DNA of 64,000 bases, taken from the NCBI GenBank assembly GCA_948144175.1, contig CANXME010002409.1, positions 1,927,001-1,991,000 of the forward strand. The letters are read 5' to 3'. Below the pieces are notes generated by a model. It searched no databases and had not been told where the DNA came from. It saw only the letters and a list, made by a program, of their open reading frames with translations. The position numbers were made by a program, and so were the translations under genes. The DNA comes from Closterium sp. NIES-65. Its lineage: Eukaryota; Streptophyta; Zygnematophyceae; Desmidiales; Closteriaceae. Each line of letters starts with the position of its first letter. Position 1 is the stretch's first letter. Shown here one piece after another: positions 33,201 to 44,600 of this stretch.

Positions 33201-34711
33201 GCGCACGGCGCACGACGCCAATTACCCTATAGCACGGCACCCGCCAGCCACGCCAATCACCCACCCGCCACCCACGCCAATCACCCACCCGCCAGCCACG
33301 CCACTCACCCACCCGCGCAGCCATGCCAATCACCCGCCACCCACGCCACCAACCCACTCACTCATAGTAGCTCCCATCCTCCACCGCCGCCTCTCCGCCG
33401 GCACTCTCCGTGACAACCCCAAGGCTAGCGGCGTCAGCGGCACCGGATACCTCCTCGTCGATATCGTTCAGAGGCACTTCCAATGACTGAACGCCCACCG
33501 CACTCGCCCCGTTCCCGTTTGCCGAGCCGTTCAACGAGCCGTTTGCCGAGCCATTCGCCGAGCCGTTCACCAATCCGTTTGCCGAGCTGTTCACCGAGCC
33601 ATTTGCCGAGCCATTTACCGAGCCATTTGCCGAGCCGTTCACTGAACCATTTGCCGAGCCGTTCACCGAACCATTTGTCGAGCCGTTTACCGAACCATTT
33701 GCCGAGCCGTTCACGGAGCCATTAGTAGCTCCGTTGATAGCCGCTCCCAACGCGGACCCGTTAAGAGCCGACCCGTTAATCGACGCCGCGCCGTTAGCTG
33801 CGCCACTTGCGGCAGTGTGAATGTCAGCAGCGGGGGAAGAGGGCGCGCTTTGCGCGGCAGGTGTCGCCTCCCCTTGCGCGGAAACTGGATCCGCTACGGC
33901 CTCGAGCCCGCTGCTGGCGCGGCACGTTAACGAGGCGGCTTGGCGCGCTGTAAACGACCTTCGGGTTTGTGCCAGAAGCAGAGACGATTGCTGTGCGACA
34001 CATAACGAAGTGTAAGAGACGAAAATGGGGAAAGCGCGGGGAAAGGAAAAATCAGGAGAAGAGAGCTAACGGCGAAGTGTTACGGGCGCTTAAGCTGGTA
34101 GGTGCAAAGAACCTTGTCTTCAATGAGAGTTCGAGTTTGGCGATTGGCAATTGGACTGGAAAACGATGCGATGGACAAAGTCTCTATGGGCACTAGAAAG
34201 GGGAGGAGACGTGGCAAAGTGGTACTACGCGTGGAGGGAGGCAGGAGGAACAACTCACGCCGAGATGATGGAAGAGAGGGAGAAAGGCCGGGAGAAGGAG
34301 AGGGAAGAAGGAGAGAGAGGTGGGAAAGAGGCAGACCAGGTGAGCATTCGCTGACAATGCTAAACATAACGGAAATGCTTTGCGAGGCAGTCGTTTTTAA
34401 AGAGCCCGAGCGTACGTGGGATAAAGGCCTCGATAATAATCTAGAGTGAAGCATTGTAAGAAAACCGTCAAATATTGACGGAAACAGACGTCTGTTACCT
34501 GGCCAATTCGTCTCTGTGTGTTGCTTCCTCTATCCGCAAGACCTCGGCTCTCAACGAAATTCGAGATTTGGCGAACGCATGGAAAGCCGAGCGTCTTTCG
34601 GAATGACGGCTGCGAGCAGACGGCCGATGGTTCTTGACCGACGGCCACTGCTGCCAAGGCGGTGGAGTAGACGGCACCGGCACCAGAGCGAGACGCTAGA
34701 GAGGCAGCCAT
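27266..34711 (-). CDS. PTC7-like protein phosphatase 2C, organelle-targeted
   Basis: Ten exons give 584 aa with all phases matching: 34711-34499, 33990-33362, 32862-32811, 32159-32080, 31676-31589, 31038-30968, 30266-30089, 28990-28852, 28264-28182, 27487-27266. PP2C motifs follow in order: KMIPHPAK and KGGEDA, the metal-binding VTDGVGGWAEDGVDP, NVASLGDAGVRVV, MASDGLFDN, and the final KLSGGKQDDISVVVA. Their aspartates are those that hold the two metal ions in this family. The domain is of the PTC7 (SpoIIE-like) type, whose members dephosphorylate Ser/Thr in mitochondria or plastids. The first exon (MAASLASRSGAGAV...) and the start of the second (LLLAQTRRSFTARQAA) look like a transit peptide. 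A repeat of NGSVNGSA units (33750-33500) links it to the catalytic domain. Introns hold many partial copies of neighbouring exons. The C-terminal tail is acidic. Confidence 0.88.
27895..28182 (-). repeat. Tandem copies of phosphatase exon 9 (about 143-bp period)
   Basis: Two further copies of the end of exon 9 (encoding KHAGDKEYMAPYTLEALEH) lie just 3' of the real exon 28264-28182 on the minus strand. They start near 27895 and 28038 on the plus strand and are spaced by about 143 bp including intron sequence. The copies lack the first part of the exon. One has a GCGAGT in place of the GTGAGT donor. Confidence 0.8.
28476..28580. repeat. 24-bp minisatellite
   Basis: About four units of GGAAACACAGATGAGCAGCG plus four bases, in the intron between exons 8 and 9 of the phosphatase gene. 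Confidence 0.85.
28600..28838 (-). repeat. Partial copies of the 3' end of phosphatase exon 8
   Basis: At least three copies of the segment encoding AHVSRTGE, with its donor site, lie near 28600-28626, 28709-28790 and 28810-28838. The middle one extends back to IASIVKVFSGPSSAHVSRT. They follow the real exon 28990-28852 on the minus strand. Confidence 0.75.
29106..29420 (-). repeat. Partial copies of the 5' end of phosphatase exon 8
   Basis: Copies of the segment encoding VLSFSVQEGDTVVMASDG, each with the CATCAG acceptor, lie at about 29161-29106 and 29283-29241, and a more decayed piece near 29420-29390. They are upstream of the real exon and separated by GGGAGG-rich intron DNA. Confidence 0.78.
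29797..29915 (-). repeat. Copy of the 3' two-thirds of phosphatase exon 7
   Basis: Encodes the same residues as the exon end (VVRGSEVVHKTTPHEHFF through DSADDAE), followed by a donor. It lies in the intron after the real exon 30266-30089 and is nearly identical, so it is young or still used. Confidence 0.8.
30445..30526 (-). repeat. Copy of the 5' third of phosphatase exon 7
   Basis: Encodes VVAVFDGEYSVLNVASLGD then GVRVV, after an acceptor-like sequence, in the intron before the real exon. With 29797-29915 it brackets exon 7 by its own halves. Confidence 0.8.
31301..31577. repeat. 21-bp minisatellite in phosphatase intron 5
   Basis: About 13 near-perfect units of CATGTGTACTAGGCGCGCGG plus G. 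On the minus strand the array begins only about 11 nt after the exon 5 donor. Confidence 0.92.
31755..31806 (-). repeat. Partial copy of phosphatase exon 5
   Basis: Repeats the segment encoding GWAEDGVDPVLYSNE with an acceptor-like CAG, about 80 nt upstream of the real exon 31676-31589 on the minus strand. Confidence 0.75.
31955..31998 (-). repeat. Partial copy of phosphatase exon 4
   Basis: Repeats the end of exon 4 (VGAGVLAVTDGVGG) with its GTGAGTGCG donor, downstream of the real exon 32159-32080. Confidence 0.78.
33232..33355. repeat. About 24-bp imperfect minisatellite
   Basis: Four to five units of the CACGCCAATCACCCACCCGC type in phosphatase intron 2, beginning close to the exon 2 donor. 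Confidence 0.75.
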
Positions 34712-35860
34712 TGCACAATGGCGTCAGGCGTCAGTTCTGTTTCTTGATTTTTGCGAGCTCAGGATAACCAGGTACCGTCGATGCTCCAGCTAGCCTTACC
34801 TGGTATTCTGACAGTCAACGCGTGTCTGTTTGCACTAGTACTGCGTATGCTCTCAGTACACAAGAGTGTTCTTCAACTCGCCTTCCAGTCACCGAATCGT
34901 TCGCGGAGCATGGAGTTGGCTTGTGTTGTTCGTGGTGGAAAAAAGAAGCGAGCGGAGAAGCCTCGCGGGCGGAGGAGCAACTCAAACGGGCGGAGCCAAG
35001 CGGAAATCAGCGCATCGACAGTCTGCGCCTGCGCGCCGGTGTGGTTGGTGTGCACGAGGGGCGGGTTGCGGTTTCGAAGCTAGCGGAGCGCAGCGCTGTT
35101 GAGGGAACGCGGGAGAAGCCGATTGGTTGGGAAGATTTTGGTGTAACCGAGGGTGGACGGGACGGGCGAGACAGGGAGGCGTGTGGAGCAGGAATCGAAG
35201 TTTTGCGAAAGCCGAGGTCAGTCGAATCGGCCCGAAGGGCAGGAGGGGATTTGGGAGATAGGACAATTGGTTTCATCACTTCGCACGCATTCTGGGCAAC
35301 TGAAGTTATCTATCAGGGTAGCAGTCTGGTCACATGCTGCATCTTGGGCAGCCTATATGGATTGTCCTGAGCGTCAGGAGTAAGTTGAGCCTTGCGTTGG
35401 TGAGAATTGCGGGTGGTTCGGGCAGGCGCGTTATAACGAGGTTTGTGACTGGCTATTCATCGCAACGAATTCAGCAATTGGCACGTCAGCAAGGGAGGGA
35501 TCGAAGAGTTGCCCCGTTGGTAGTGCCTTGTGGTGTAAAGGCACACTGCCAAGTAGCTCGGAATCCGCACACCATCCATCTCACGTGGGGCCAATGGCGA
35601 GGGGGCAGCTAAATAACCATGCTGCGAAAATGTTAGCTTGGCCATAACAAAGGGAAAATCCCCGATACACTTATGCTTGACATTAGCGGACTACAAGGAG
35701 GTCATCATACGGTACTTGGCATAGATGAATTAGTTTGACCTACAAGAAAGTGCTCGAATCTTTTCGGGAAGGTATGTGCCGGCTATGTTTGAGGCTTAAC
35801 GTTTTCAGAAAACATAAAAACTCTGGGGGAACTAGGACACATTTTGTTGTCTCCCCATGT
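34712..35860. other. Upstream region of the phosphatase gene
   Basis: Presumed promoter and 5' UTR of the minus-strand phosphatase gene lie at its left edge. No other exon is convincing. Several frames are open by GC content only. Confidence 0.3.
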
Positions 35861-35872
35861 CGCATCCCGAAG

Positions 35873-35928
35873 TGGCTCAGTCAATAGGATGTTGCATTTC
35901 CGAATGATGAGGCTTTGAGTTCAAACCC
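35873..35928 (+). ncRNA. tRNA-like pol III box pair (possible SINE head)
   Basis: TGGCTCAGTCAATAGG resembles an A box and GAGTTCAAACCC a B box. They are about 30 nt apart, as in tRNA genes. The acceptor and D stems do not pair properly, so this is not a working tRNA. It could be a tRNA-derived SINE head or a chance match. Confidence 0.25.
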
Positions 35929-35999
35929 TCATCCCGTCGAACTCTGCCAGCCCCGCCAGGAAGGGGTTCGCACGTGCTCATCATTGACGGGAATGTGGC

Positions 36000-36720
36000 C
36001 CGCCCTCGCTTGAACGAAGCCGATCTCGCAATCGGGTGTACGGGAGGTGCAGCCGACTGTCTGCAGTGATCGACGCTGACTTGGGCAGGCGGGTCGACGG
36101 ACTATGTCGACCTACGCGGCACCACTGCAAAGCCGACAACAATGGAGGTCGGCGGCCGACTTCGACTAGTGTGGTCGACGAAGGGTCCGTCGACCTACGG
36201 GGACGCCGATATGGTAAAGTCGGTTCGATTCGATCGAGGGTGTGCATCAACTTGCGGGCGCCGACCGTCCAACACGTCGGCGCTGACCTCCGGTTTTCCC
36301 AATCGATCGAGTAATCAGGGCGACAAGGTTCTGCGAGGGTGCGCGGACGTCGCCAAGGAGGTTTTGGCGAAATCGATCTGACTGCTGGTAACTCGAGGTC
36401 GACGTGGTGAATCGAAAGCAACTGACGGCTCGTGGCCGACCTGGTGTCTGCGCGAGGGGTGTGATGGTGCATGACATGCTCAACCGTCGACCCGCACCTG
36501 CGAAATGGGTGCGCGCGCGGCTATAGTTATCTGCGGTTGCGACACCGGCAAGCCGCCTTGCTGCAGCGTTGGCAAACCGCCTTAGTGCAGCGCTGGCAGG
36601 TCGCCGACTTGAAGTGCTAGCAAGCCACCTTCGGGCTGCGTTTGCCGCCGACTTTCTACACAAGCAAGCCGCCGACTAGCTACGCTCGCAAGACGCCGAC
36701 TTGCGGCACTGGAGGTCGAC
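36000..36720. repeat. GTCGAC/GCCGAC-rich degenerate repeat region
   Basis: The hexamers GTCGAC and GCCGAC, and CGACCT/CGACTT blocks, recur far more often than around. Near 36540-36720 they are joined to an imperfect unit containing GCAAGCCGCC and GCTGCAGCG. No frame matches a known protein. It may be the interior of an old LTR element. Confidence 0.45.
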
Positions 36721-36839
36721 CTGCATGTCTGCTAAGTCACCTTGCATCTGATGTAGTGCTCGTTGCCATTGCTATTTGTGAGTAAACATGCACTGTGAGA
36801 TCCCCGATTGATCCTAGGGGGGTTATAGGCATGTTAGCC

Positions 36840-37873
36840 TTGGGGGGGGGTTGGGCGCACGGACCCACATCTGGAACAAATCATTTTATCCCAGTGTTCT
36901 AGTGGCTGGGTTCTGATACTATTCCCATCATTGTATGCGAGCTTTTGCTAGTGAAAGCTCTTGCCAACTTTCTCCGTGAATGCGTCAGTAGAGAGAACAG
37001 GGGGCAAGTGCTATGATCACTTGTACCACTCGTGCTTCCCCTCGCACTGCAGCTCCCGGTGCACAGTGACTTTCTGCACTCATCTAGGAGTGGATAGTCG
37101 TTGCTTTGATACCCAGCGAGGCGTGTAAATACGTGGGTAGGCGGGTTACGACAAACAGCCGGGGTAATACCAACGGGGGTTTCCGATACAACCTTTACCT
37201 TTACCTACCCGTATCGTATTCTTTTCAAAGTAGGTTCTTTGTTTGACCCGCGCACCACAAGTAACAATTGTATCAACGTACACACACACATTTATATATG
37301 TATGTACGTGTATTGTTGTAGGCAAGATTGAGGTGCGCTATTGAGGGTACAGGTTTGCATATACACTCCAGTATTCTTATTCGAATCCATTCATCCTCTC
37401 TTTCACATGGTATAGAGCTACCCACCTACCCGCCTAACTCCCCCCCCCCCCCCTCAAACCCCTAGCGCGCTCGTTAGGCTTCCCGTCGCGCCCCACTAAG
37501 CGCACCTAGTAGCCCCAGTCGCAACCCTCCCTAACGCGCCACCCCACCAAGCTGCCCCATCGTGCCTCGCACTAACGCTTATTCTGGTGGCCCTGTCGCG
37601 CCCCTCTAGTGGCCCCGTCGTGCACCTCTTGTGCCCCCCCTCGTGCTAGCGCCTGCTGTTCAAGTTCACATATGTGTATTCGTATGTGCACTTATAGACT
37701 TTATAAAAGTGAACTATATAGGGTACAGGTTTTGCATAAATGCTTATAATTTATAATGGTAGTCCATCATTCTCCCTTTTACACATTATACCATGAGTAG
37801 GTTAGGTCGCCGCTTCCGCTTCGCCTACCTTCCCTAAACCCTTCCTCTCCCGGTTGCTCCTAGTGCGCCCCTA
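36840..37873 (+). mobile_element. Old LTR-element fragments (host of the nested Copia cluster)
   Basis: Two LTR-like ends are visible. One finishes CTTTCACA at about 37406 and is followed by TGGTATAGAGC, a primer-binding-like sequence. Another, related through GGGTACAGGTTT, finishes TTTTACACA at about 37792 and is followed by a worn site and GC-rich leader-like DNA. The CCCCTAGTGCG-type leader resumes after Copia-2 at 45082, so Copia-2 inserted into this older element. A G run at about 36842-36851 may be a polypurine tract. Confidence 0.45.
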
Positions 37874-37878
37874 GTGCG

Positions 37879-38014
37879 TGTCAAACATTTATATGTTTGT
37901 GTGGTTCTAGGCTGTAGTGGGTTACACCATAAGGGGTACACCAGATTAGGGTTTGACATATTTGTACTGTTGTTCCTGCTAGTCACTCCTCAATTCTCGT
38001 TTCTCATTCTGTCA
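37879..38014 (+). repeat. Copia-2 5' LTR
   Basis: 136 bp, TG...CA, identical to 44946-45081. Confidence 0.94.
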
Positions 38015-38028
38015 TGGTATTACGAGCC
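38015..38028 (+). promoter_or_regulatory. Copia-2 primer-binding site
   Basis: TGGTATTACGAGCC, directly after the LTR. It departs from the common TGGTATCAGAGC of the TRIM. Confidence 0.7.
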
Positions 38029-38109
38029 TAGGTTCCACCTAGGACCGAAACGATAGGGCCCACCGTTTCCGCTAGCCGCGCCCTCGTGCGCCGCCGTTCT
38101 TTTCCTGCG

Positions 38110-38605
38110 CCTCGAGCGCCTCCTTCTCAAGGCCCCGTATGGCCCCGCGCTAGCCTCTCACGGCCCCCGATCGGCCCCGCGCTAACCTCCTAAGGCCCCC
38201 GTCGGCCCCACGCTAGCCCCGCGCTAGCCTCCTAAGGCCCCCGATCGGCCCCGCGCTAGCCTCCTAAGCCCCCGTCGGCCCCACGCTAGCCCCGCGCTAG
38301 CCTCCTAAGGCCCCCGATCGGCCCCGCGCTAGCCTCCTAAGGCCCCCGTCGGCCCCGCGCTAGCCTCCCACGGCCCCTGCAGGCCCCGCGCTAGCCTCTC
38401 ACGGCCCTCCCGCGCTAGCCCCGACCGGCCCTCCCGCGCTCGCCCCTCTACGACCGAGCCGCACGGCGCGACCCGAACCGAACCGCGCGACCCAGCCGAG
38501 CCGCGCCGCCCCAGCCGAGCCGCGCCGCCCTAGCCGAGTCGCGTCGCCCTAGCCGAGTCGCGCCGCCCTGGCCGAGCCGCGCCGCCCTAGCCGAGCCGCG
38601 CCCTA
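38110..38605 (+). repeat. Copia-2 leader minisatellites
   Basis: First array: repeated GCGCTAGCCTCCTAAGGCCC followed by CCGATCGGCCCC-type blocks (to about 38440). Second array: an 18-bp CCGAGCCGCGCCGCCCTA unit (about 38495-38605). Both lie between primer-binding site and start codon, as in Copia-1. Confidence 0.88.
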
Positions 38606-38672
38606 CTTACCTGTGCACAGCACTGCTACTGCTACTGCTACTACCACCACTGCTGCTACTGCTACTTCAGCT

Positions 38673-41600
38673 ATGGCTAGCCCTACAGTTCTCTCGTTCG
38701 ATTCTGAGGGCCGCCCGATTAAGTTTGATACCTGGCTTGATGATCTGCACCTGTTCCTCCAGCTCACTGCTAGAGAGGATATCTCGCTGTACGATCACGC
38801 ACTAGGCACAGTCCCTGCTCCTGCTACTACTGCTACCGCTACTGCTCGCTCGCAGTGGCAGACTCGCGATGCCCACGCCCGCTTTGCCATTCGCAACTCC
38901 CTGCCAGTCGATGAGCGTGAGCACTTCGGCCAGCATCAGACTGCGCAGGCCCTGTACACTGCTGTAGTTGCGCGCTACTCCTCCCCGGCCTCAGCTGCAC
39001 TAGGCCGTCTCTCCCTTCCCTACCTGTTCCCCGACCTGTCCGCTTTCCAGACAGTCGCTGACCTCATCACTCACCTCCGTACTAGTGATGCCCGCTTCCG
39101 TGCAGCCATGCCCGCTGAGTTTCTTGCATCCAACCCTCCCCCGCTCTGGCTCACTCTCTACCACCTAGTCACCCGCCTCCCTGACACTCTGCGTACAGTC
39201 AGGGACCACTTCCTAGCTCGCTGTCCCACTGAGCTCACCATTGCCGCCCTAGAGAAGGAACTACTTGCAGCTGAGAAGAGTATTGTAGCTGTAGGTGCCT
39301 CTCGTGGCGACCCCCGCACCCCTTTCTTCGAGGGGTGTTCCCCCTCCCCCCTCCTCCCCTCTGTCGCCTCTGCTGCTGCTGTCGACCTTCTTGGTGCTGA
39401 GCAGGTCGGCTCTGCGTCCGCTCCCAGCGGGCGCCGCAGCGGCAAGGGCAGGGGAGGCAAGGGCGGTGGGGGTGACGGCGGGGGAGGTGGTGGTGGGGGT
39501 GGTGGCAGCGGCGGGGGCGGTGGCGGGGCTGGAGGGGCTAGTGGCAGCGGTGGGGGTGGTGGAGGCAGCGGCGGCGGCGGTGGCCGCGGTGGGGGCGGTG
39601 GTGGTGGCGGCAGTGGACGTGGCGGCGGCAGGGGCGGTGGTGGTCGTGGTGGAGGCGGCGGTGGTGGTCGTGGAGGCTCTGGCACTGGCCAGAGCGCGCA
39701 GCACCCTCAGTCCTCCCAGGAGCTTCGTGAGTGGTACTTACAGCACGGGGGTGGGGGGGGTAGCCTTAGCTGCACGTACGTCATCCGCACTGGTCGCCGC
39801 AAGGGACAGACGTGCGGGAGGGCGCACACTTCGCAGCGCTGCTTCTCTCGCCTAGATGACGCTTGGCGTGCTCAGTTTCCTGACGCTCCTGAGCTTCCTC
39901 AGTGGGCTGATCTCCTCAAGAAGGATATTGATATCTATGCTCTTGATTTTGATGTTATTCTCAAAGCAATGTATGCATTGACTATTAGTGGAGAGGAGGA
40001 CCAGTACCTGAGTGTTCCGCCTGACCCAGGCATCCGCACGAGTGAGGCTACCGCCCTAGGTGCTTGCGTGTCTGCTGCCCCAGGTACTGGTGAGGCTACT
40101 GCTCTAGGTGCGTGTGTGTCCGCCGCCCCAGGTGCTACTGAGTCCACTGAGGCACTGCACACCTTCACTCTAGACTCAGGCGCTTCGCGCTGTTTCTTTC
40201 GTGACCGCACTGCTCTTGAGCCCCTTGCTCGACCAGTCGCTGTCTCGCTCGCTGACCCCTCTGGGGGTCCGGTCATTGCGACCTCCTCCACCCTCCTTCC
40301 TTGTCCTGCTGTCCCGTCGGGCACACTGTCAGGTCTCCACCTCCCCTCGTTCTCTACGAACTTGGTGGCGGGTTGTGCGCTTCAGGATGGGGGTGTTCAC
40401 CAGTTCACCCCTGCCTACGAGCGTGTGACACACTGCACGTGTGCTCGGACGGGCCGTCACCTGGCTACCTTCACTCGGCAGCCGGGGTCGGACCTGTACA
40501 CACTGACCACTGAGTCCCCTCAGGTAGCGGCATCTGCGTCTGCGTCTGCGTCAGGTCAGCTGTCTGCCCCCTGCTCGTGTCGCTCTCTAACGCACAAGAC
40601 TGTCCTCTGGCACCACCGACTTGGTCACCCGTCAGTGCAGCGCCTTCGGGGCATGCACGCCCGGTACCTTGTCTCTGGTCTTCCTCGGGTACTCCCTCCC
40701 CTCCCACCCTCCCTTGCTCCTCCCTGTCTTCCCTGTGTCGAGGGGCGGCAGCGCGCTGCCCCTCACTCCTCCTCGTTCCCCCCGACGACTGCTCCTTTGC
40801 AGACGCTCCACATGGACGTGTGGGGCCCAGCCCGCGTCCGTGGTCAGAGCCAGGAGAGGTACTTCTTGATCGTCGTTGACGACTACTCGCGCTACACCAC
40901 GGTCTTCCCCTTGCGCACCAAGGGTGAAGTCCCTGATGTTCTGATCCCCTGGATCAGCAGAGCACGTCTTCAGCTGCGACAGCGTTTTCGCTCGGAGTTT
41001 CCTGTTCTGCGCTTGCACTCTGACAGAGGTGGCGAGTTCTCCTCCGACCTCTTGGCAGCCTACTGTGCCGAGCATGGCATTCGCCAGTCGTTCACGCTCC
41101 CGGCCTCTCCACGGCAGAATGGGGTTGCTGAGCGCCGCATTGGCTTGGTCATGGAGGTCGCTCGTACCTCCTTAGTCCACGCGGCTGCCCCCCACTTTCT
41201 GTGGCCGTTTGCGGTCCGGTACGCTGCGCATCAGCTCAACCTCTGGCCCCGTGTCTCCGCTCCGGAGACCTCGCCCACACTGCTGTGGACGGGGGAGGTT
41301 GGCGATGCGTCTCGCTTCCGTGTCTGGGGATCCCGAGCTTTTGTTCGCGACACGTCTGCGGACAAGCTCTCCTCCCGCACTGCTCCCTGTGTCTTTCTTG
41401 GCTTTGTCCCGGATGCGTCTGGCTGGCAGTTTTACCACCCCGCCTCGCACCGAGTCTTCCCCTCTCAGGACGTCACTTTTGACGAGTCCGTGCCCTTCTA
41501 CCGCCTCTTCCCCTACCGCACTGCCCCGCTCCCTCCCCCGCCTCTCTTCCTCGCGCCAGGTGCTGCAGTGGTAGACCCCCTTCCCCCTCAGGGTGCCGCT

Positions 41601-44600
41601 CCCTCAGGTGTCTCTCAGGTAGACCCGGTTGAGCCTGCCGAGGTAGCTGTCGACTCGCGTCCTGCTGGAGGTGCTGAGCCTGAGCGTGCGGAGCCTGAGC
41701 GTGCGGAGCCTGAGCGGGCGGAGCCTGGGGGTGCTGAGTCTGGGGGTGCTGATCCTGGGGGTGCTGAGCCTGGGGGTGCTGGGTTTGGGGGTACTGAGCC
41801 TGGCGTTGCTGAGTCTAGGGGTACTGCGCCTGGAGTTACTGAGCCTGGGGGTGCTGAGCCTGGTGGTGTTGCAGTTGACTGTGAGGCGCCTGGAGGACCT
41901 CCCTCTTCGCAGCAGCTGCGTGAGTGGTACTCACGGTACTGCAGCCTCCGGCGGGGTGAGTCTCGGGCTCGTGGTACTGCTGGAGTTGGTACTCGTGCTT
42001 CCCCACCACGGCGGGAGCCGCCCTCTTCCCCTCAGCTTCGAGAGTGGTACGCTCGGCACATCAGTCTCCGTAGTGGAGCTGCTGGTGCTGGGGTCCCCGG
42101 AGTTGACGCTGCTGCGAGTACTACGGACCCTGGTGCTGGAGGTGCTGCTGCTGCTGGCGGTGCTGCTGGAGGTGCTGCTGCTGCTGGCGGTGCTGCTGGA
42201 GGTGCTGCTAGTACTGAGGACCCGTGCGTTGGAGCTGCTGTGGGTGCTACGGACCCTGGTGCTGGAGGTGCAGCTGCTACTGGCGGTGCTGCTGGAGGTA
42301 CTGCTGCTGCTGGCGGTGCTGCTGGAGGTGCTGCTGGAGGTACTGCAGACCCTGGTGCTGGAGGTGCTGCTGCTTCTGGAGGTGCTGCTGCTGCCGCTGG
42401 TGTCTCTGCTGGTTCGAGAGCTGCTGCACGGCCACGACCGTACTTCGTTCCGCTCCTTCAGCAGGTTCTTGGTCAGCCTCCTCCTCCTTGTTCTCCTCTC
42501 GCCTTAGAGTGTCCGCCGTCTGTCCAGTCACAGCCACAGTTACCGCCTGCCTCACCACTCCCTGTGCCTGCTCCTTACACTGGTCCGACTGACGGTCTTG
42601 CTGAGAGACGTGAGCCTGCGTCACGTCCTGTGTCACCTGCGTCTCGTCGAGCGTCGCCTGTTCGAGCTGCTACCACTGGTAGTCGTGTCCCGCGTGAGCG
42701 TCCTCCTGCTGTCCCAGGCATGCACCGGATGGCGCTTCGTCAGTCCACTGCTCCGCAGCGTGTTGCTCTCCCGTCGCCTCCTGCGTCCTCTCTTCCTGCT
42801 CTTGCTGACCCGGAGTCAGACTCCCTTCGCGCTGCCAGTCCTACTGTCACACGTCTCTTGGCTACGGTTGTCACTGACCCTTCCTTTGAGTCCGCTGCTG
42901 CGTCTGCCCTAGTCACTGAGCTTGTCGACTTTGCAGCGGCGTGTCGTCTAGACTACGCAGCGAGTCTTGTTGCTGAGTCTGAGTCTGCCTGTCCTCCGTC
43001 CGTCGGGGGTGAGTGTGCTCTTGGCACGGACGTCCTTGAGGACAGGCAGGAGGAGTTTGGTTGCCTTGCCGCTGCTTTGCCCCATCTCGTGTCCATGCTT
43101 GTTGCCCCTGAGGGAGACCCGGATGCACCAGACATCCCGACCCCACGCTCTTACGCAGAGGCGATGGCCGGTCCCTACTCCTCTCAGTGGCAGTCAGCCA
43201 TGGACACAGAGATGGCTTCCTGGAAGTCCACAGGCACCTACGTCGACGACGTTCCCCCACCTGGGGCGAACATCGTCAGTGGCATGTGGATTTTCAGGGT
43301 GAAGCGGCCGCCAGGCTCTCCGCCTGTCTTCAAGGCGCGTTACGTTGCACGAGGCTTCAGTCAGCGAGAGGGAGTTGACTTCTTCCAGACCTTCTCCCCG
43401 ACCCCGAAGATGACCACTCTTCGGGTTCTGCTACACGTCGCCGCTCAGCGTGACTACGAGCTCCACTCTCTTGACTTCAGCACAGCTTTCTTGCAGGGCA
43501 GCCTGCACGAGGAGATCTGGCTGCGCCGCCCACCTGGCTTCACTGGGTCGTTCCCTCCTAGCACCCAGTGGAGCCTCCGGCGGCCAGTCTACGGTCTCCG
43601 CCAGGCGCCGCGTGAGTGGCACGACACACTGAGGACTACACTTGCGGCTCTTGGGTTTGCTCCTTCTACTGCTGACCCGTCGCTGTTTCTGCGCACCGAC
43701 ACCTCGCTGCCGCCGTTCTACATCCTCGTGTACGTCGACGACTTGGTCTTTGCCACTGCGGACACTGCCGCACTCGCCCACGTGAAGTCCGAGCTGCAGA
43801 AGAGACACACGTGCACAGACCTGGGTGAACTGACAAGCTATCTTGGCTTGCGGATCACCCGGGACAGAGCACGCCGCACCATTACCCTGACTCAGTCACA
43901 CATGGTGCAGCAGGTCCTTCAGCGCTTCGGCTTCACGTACTCCTCGCCTCAGTCCACTCCTCTGCCTACGGGTCACTCGCTCTCAGCTCTGCCTTCGGAT
44001 GAGTCCGTAGAGTCGAGTGGTCCGTATCCAGAGCTTGTGGGCTGCCTCATGTACCTGATGACCTGCACTCGACCTGACCTAGCATACCCTCTCAGCATCT
44101 TAGCACGCTATGTTGCTCCCGGCCGTCACCGGAAGGAGCACATGGATGCAGCTAAGAGGGTGTTGCGCTACTTGTGCAGTACGTCGGGCATGGGGCTAGT
44201 GCTTGGAGGGCGAGACCGGCCTGTTCTCACTGGGCACTCAGACGCTTCTTGGGCAGACGACCAGGCTACTCAGCGGTCGTCTCAGGGTTACACCTTCAGT
44301 CTTGGCTCTGGCTCTGTCTCTTGGCGTTCTACTCGTTCTTCTTCTGTTCTCAGCTCCAGCTGTGAGGCTGAGATCTACGCCACGGCCATGGCTGCCCAGG
44401 AGCTTCGCTGGCTCACCTACCTGCTGACTGACCTTGGAGAGCAGCCTCGTTCTCCTCCAGTGCTGTACGTCGACAACAAGGCAACCATTGCCTTGTGCCA
44501 GGAGCACAGACTGGAGCACAGGACGAAGCACATTGCTCTGCGTTACTTTCTAGCTCGAGAGCTACAGCAGCGTGGTCAGCTTCTTCTGCGTTACGTGGCC

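Noticed and set aside
34397..34498. Continuation of phosphatase exon 1 past GTAACA
   Set aside because: The CAG|GTAACA donor and the phase-0 acceptor before 33990 give a continuous frame, whereas the read-through ends without domain.
35866..35940. Functional tRNA gene
   Set aside because: Acceptor, D and T stems do not pair; only the box-like motifs remain.
41671..42507. Leu/Val-rich frame SVRSLSVRSLSGRSLG
   Set aside because: A shifted reading of the AEPERAEP and GAAAAGG repeats of Copia-2.
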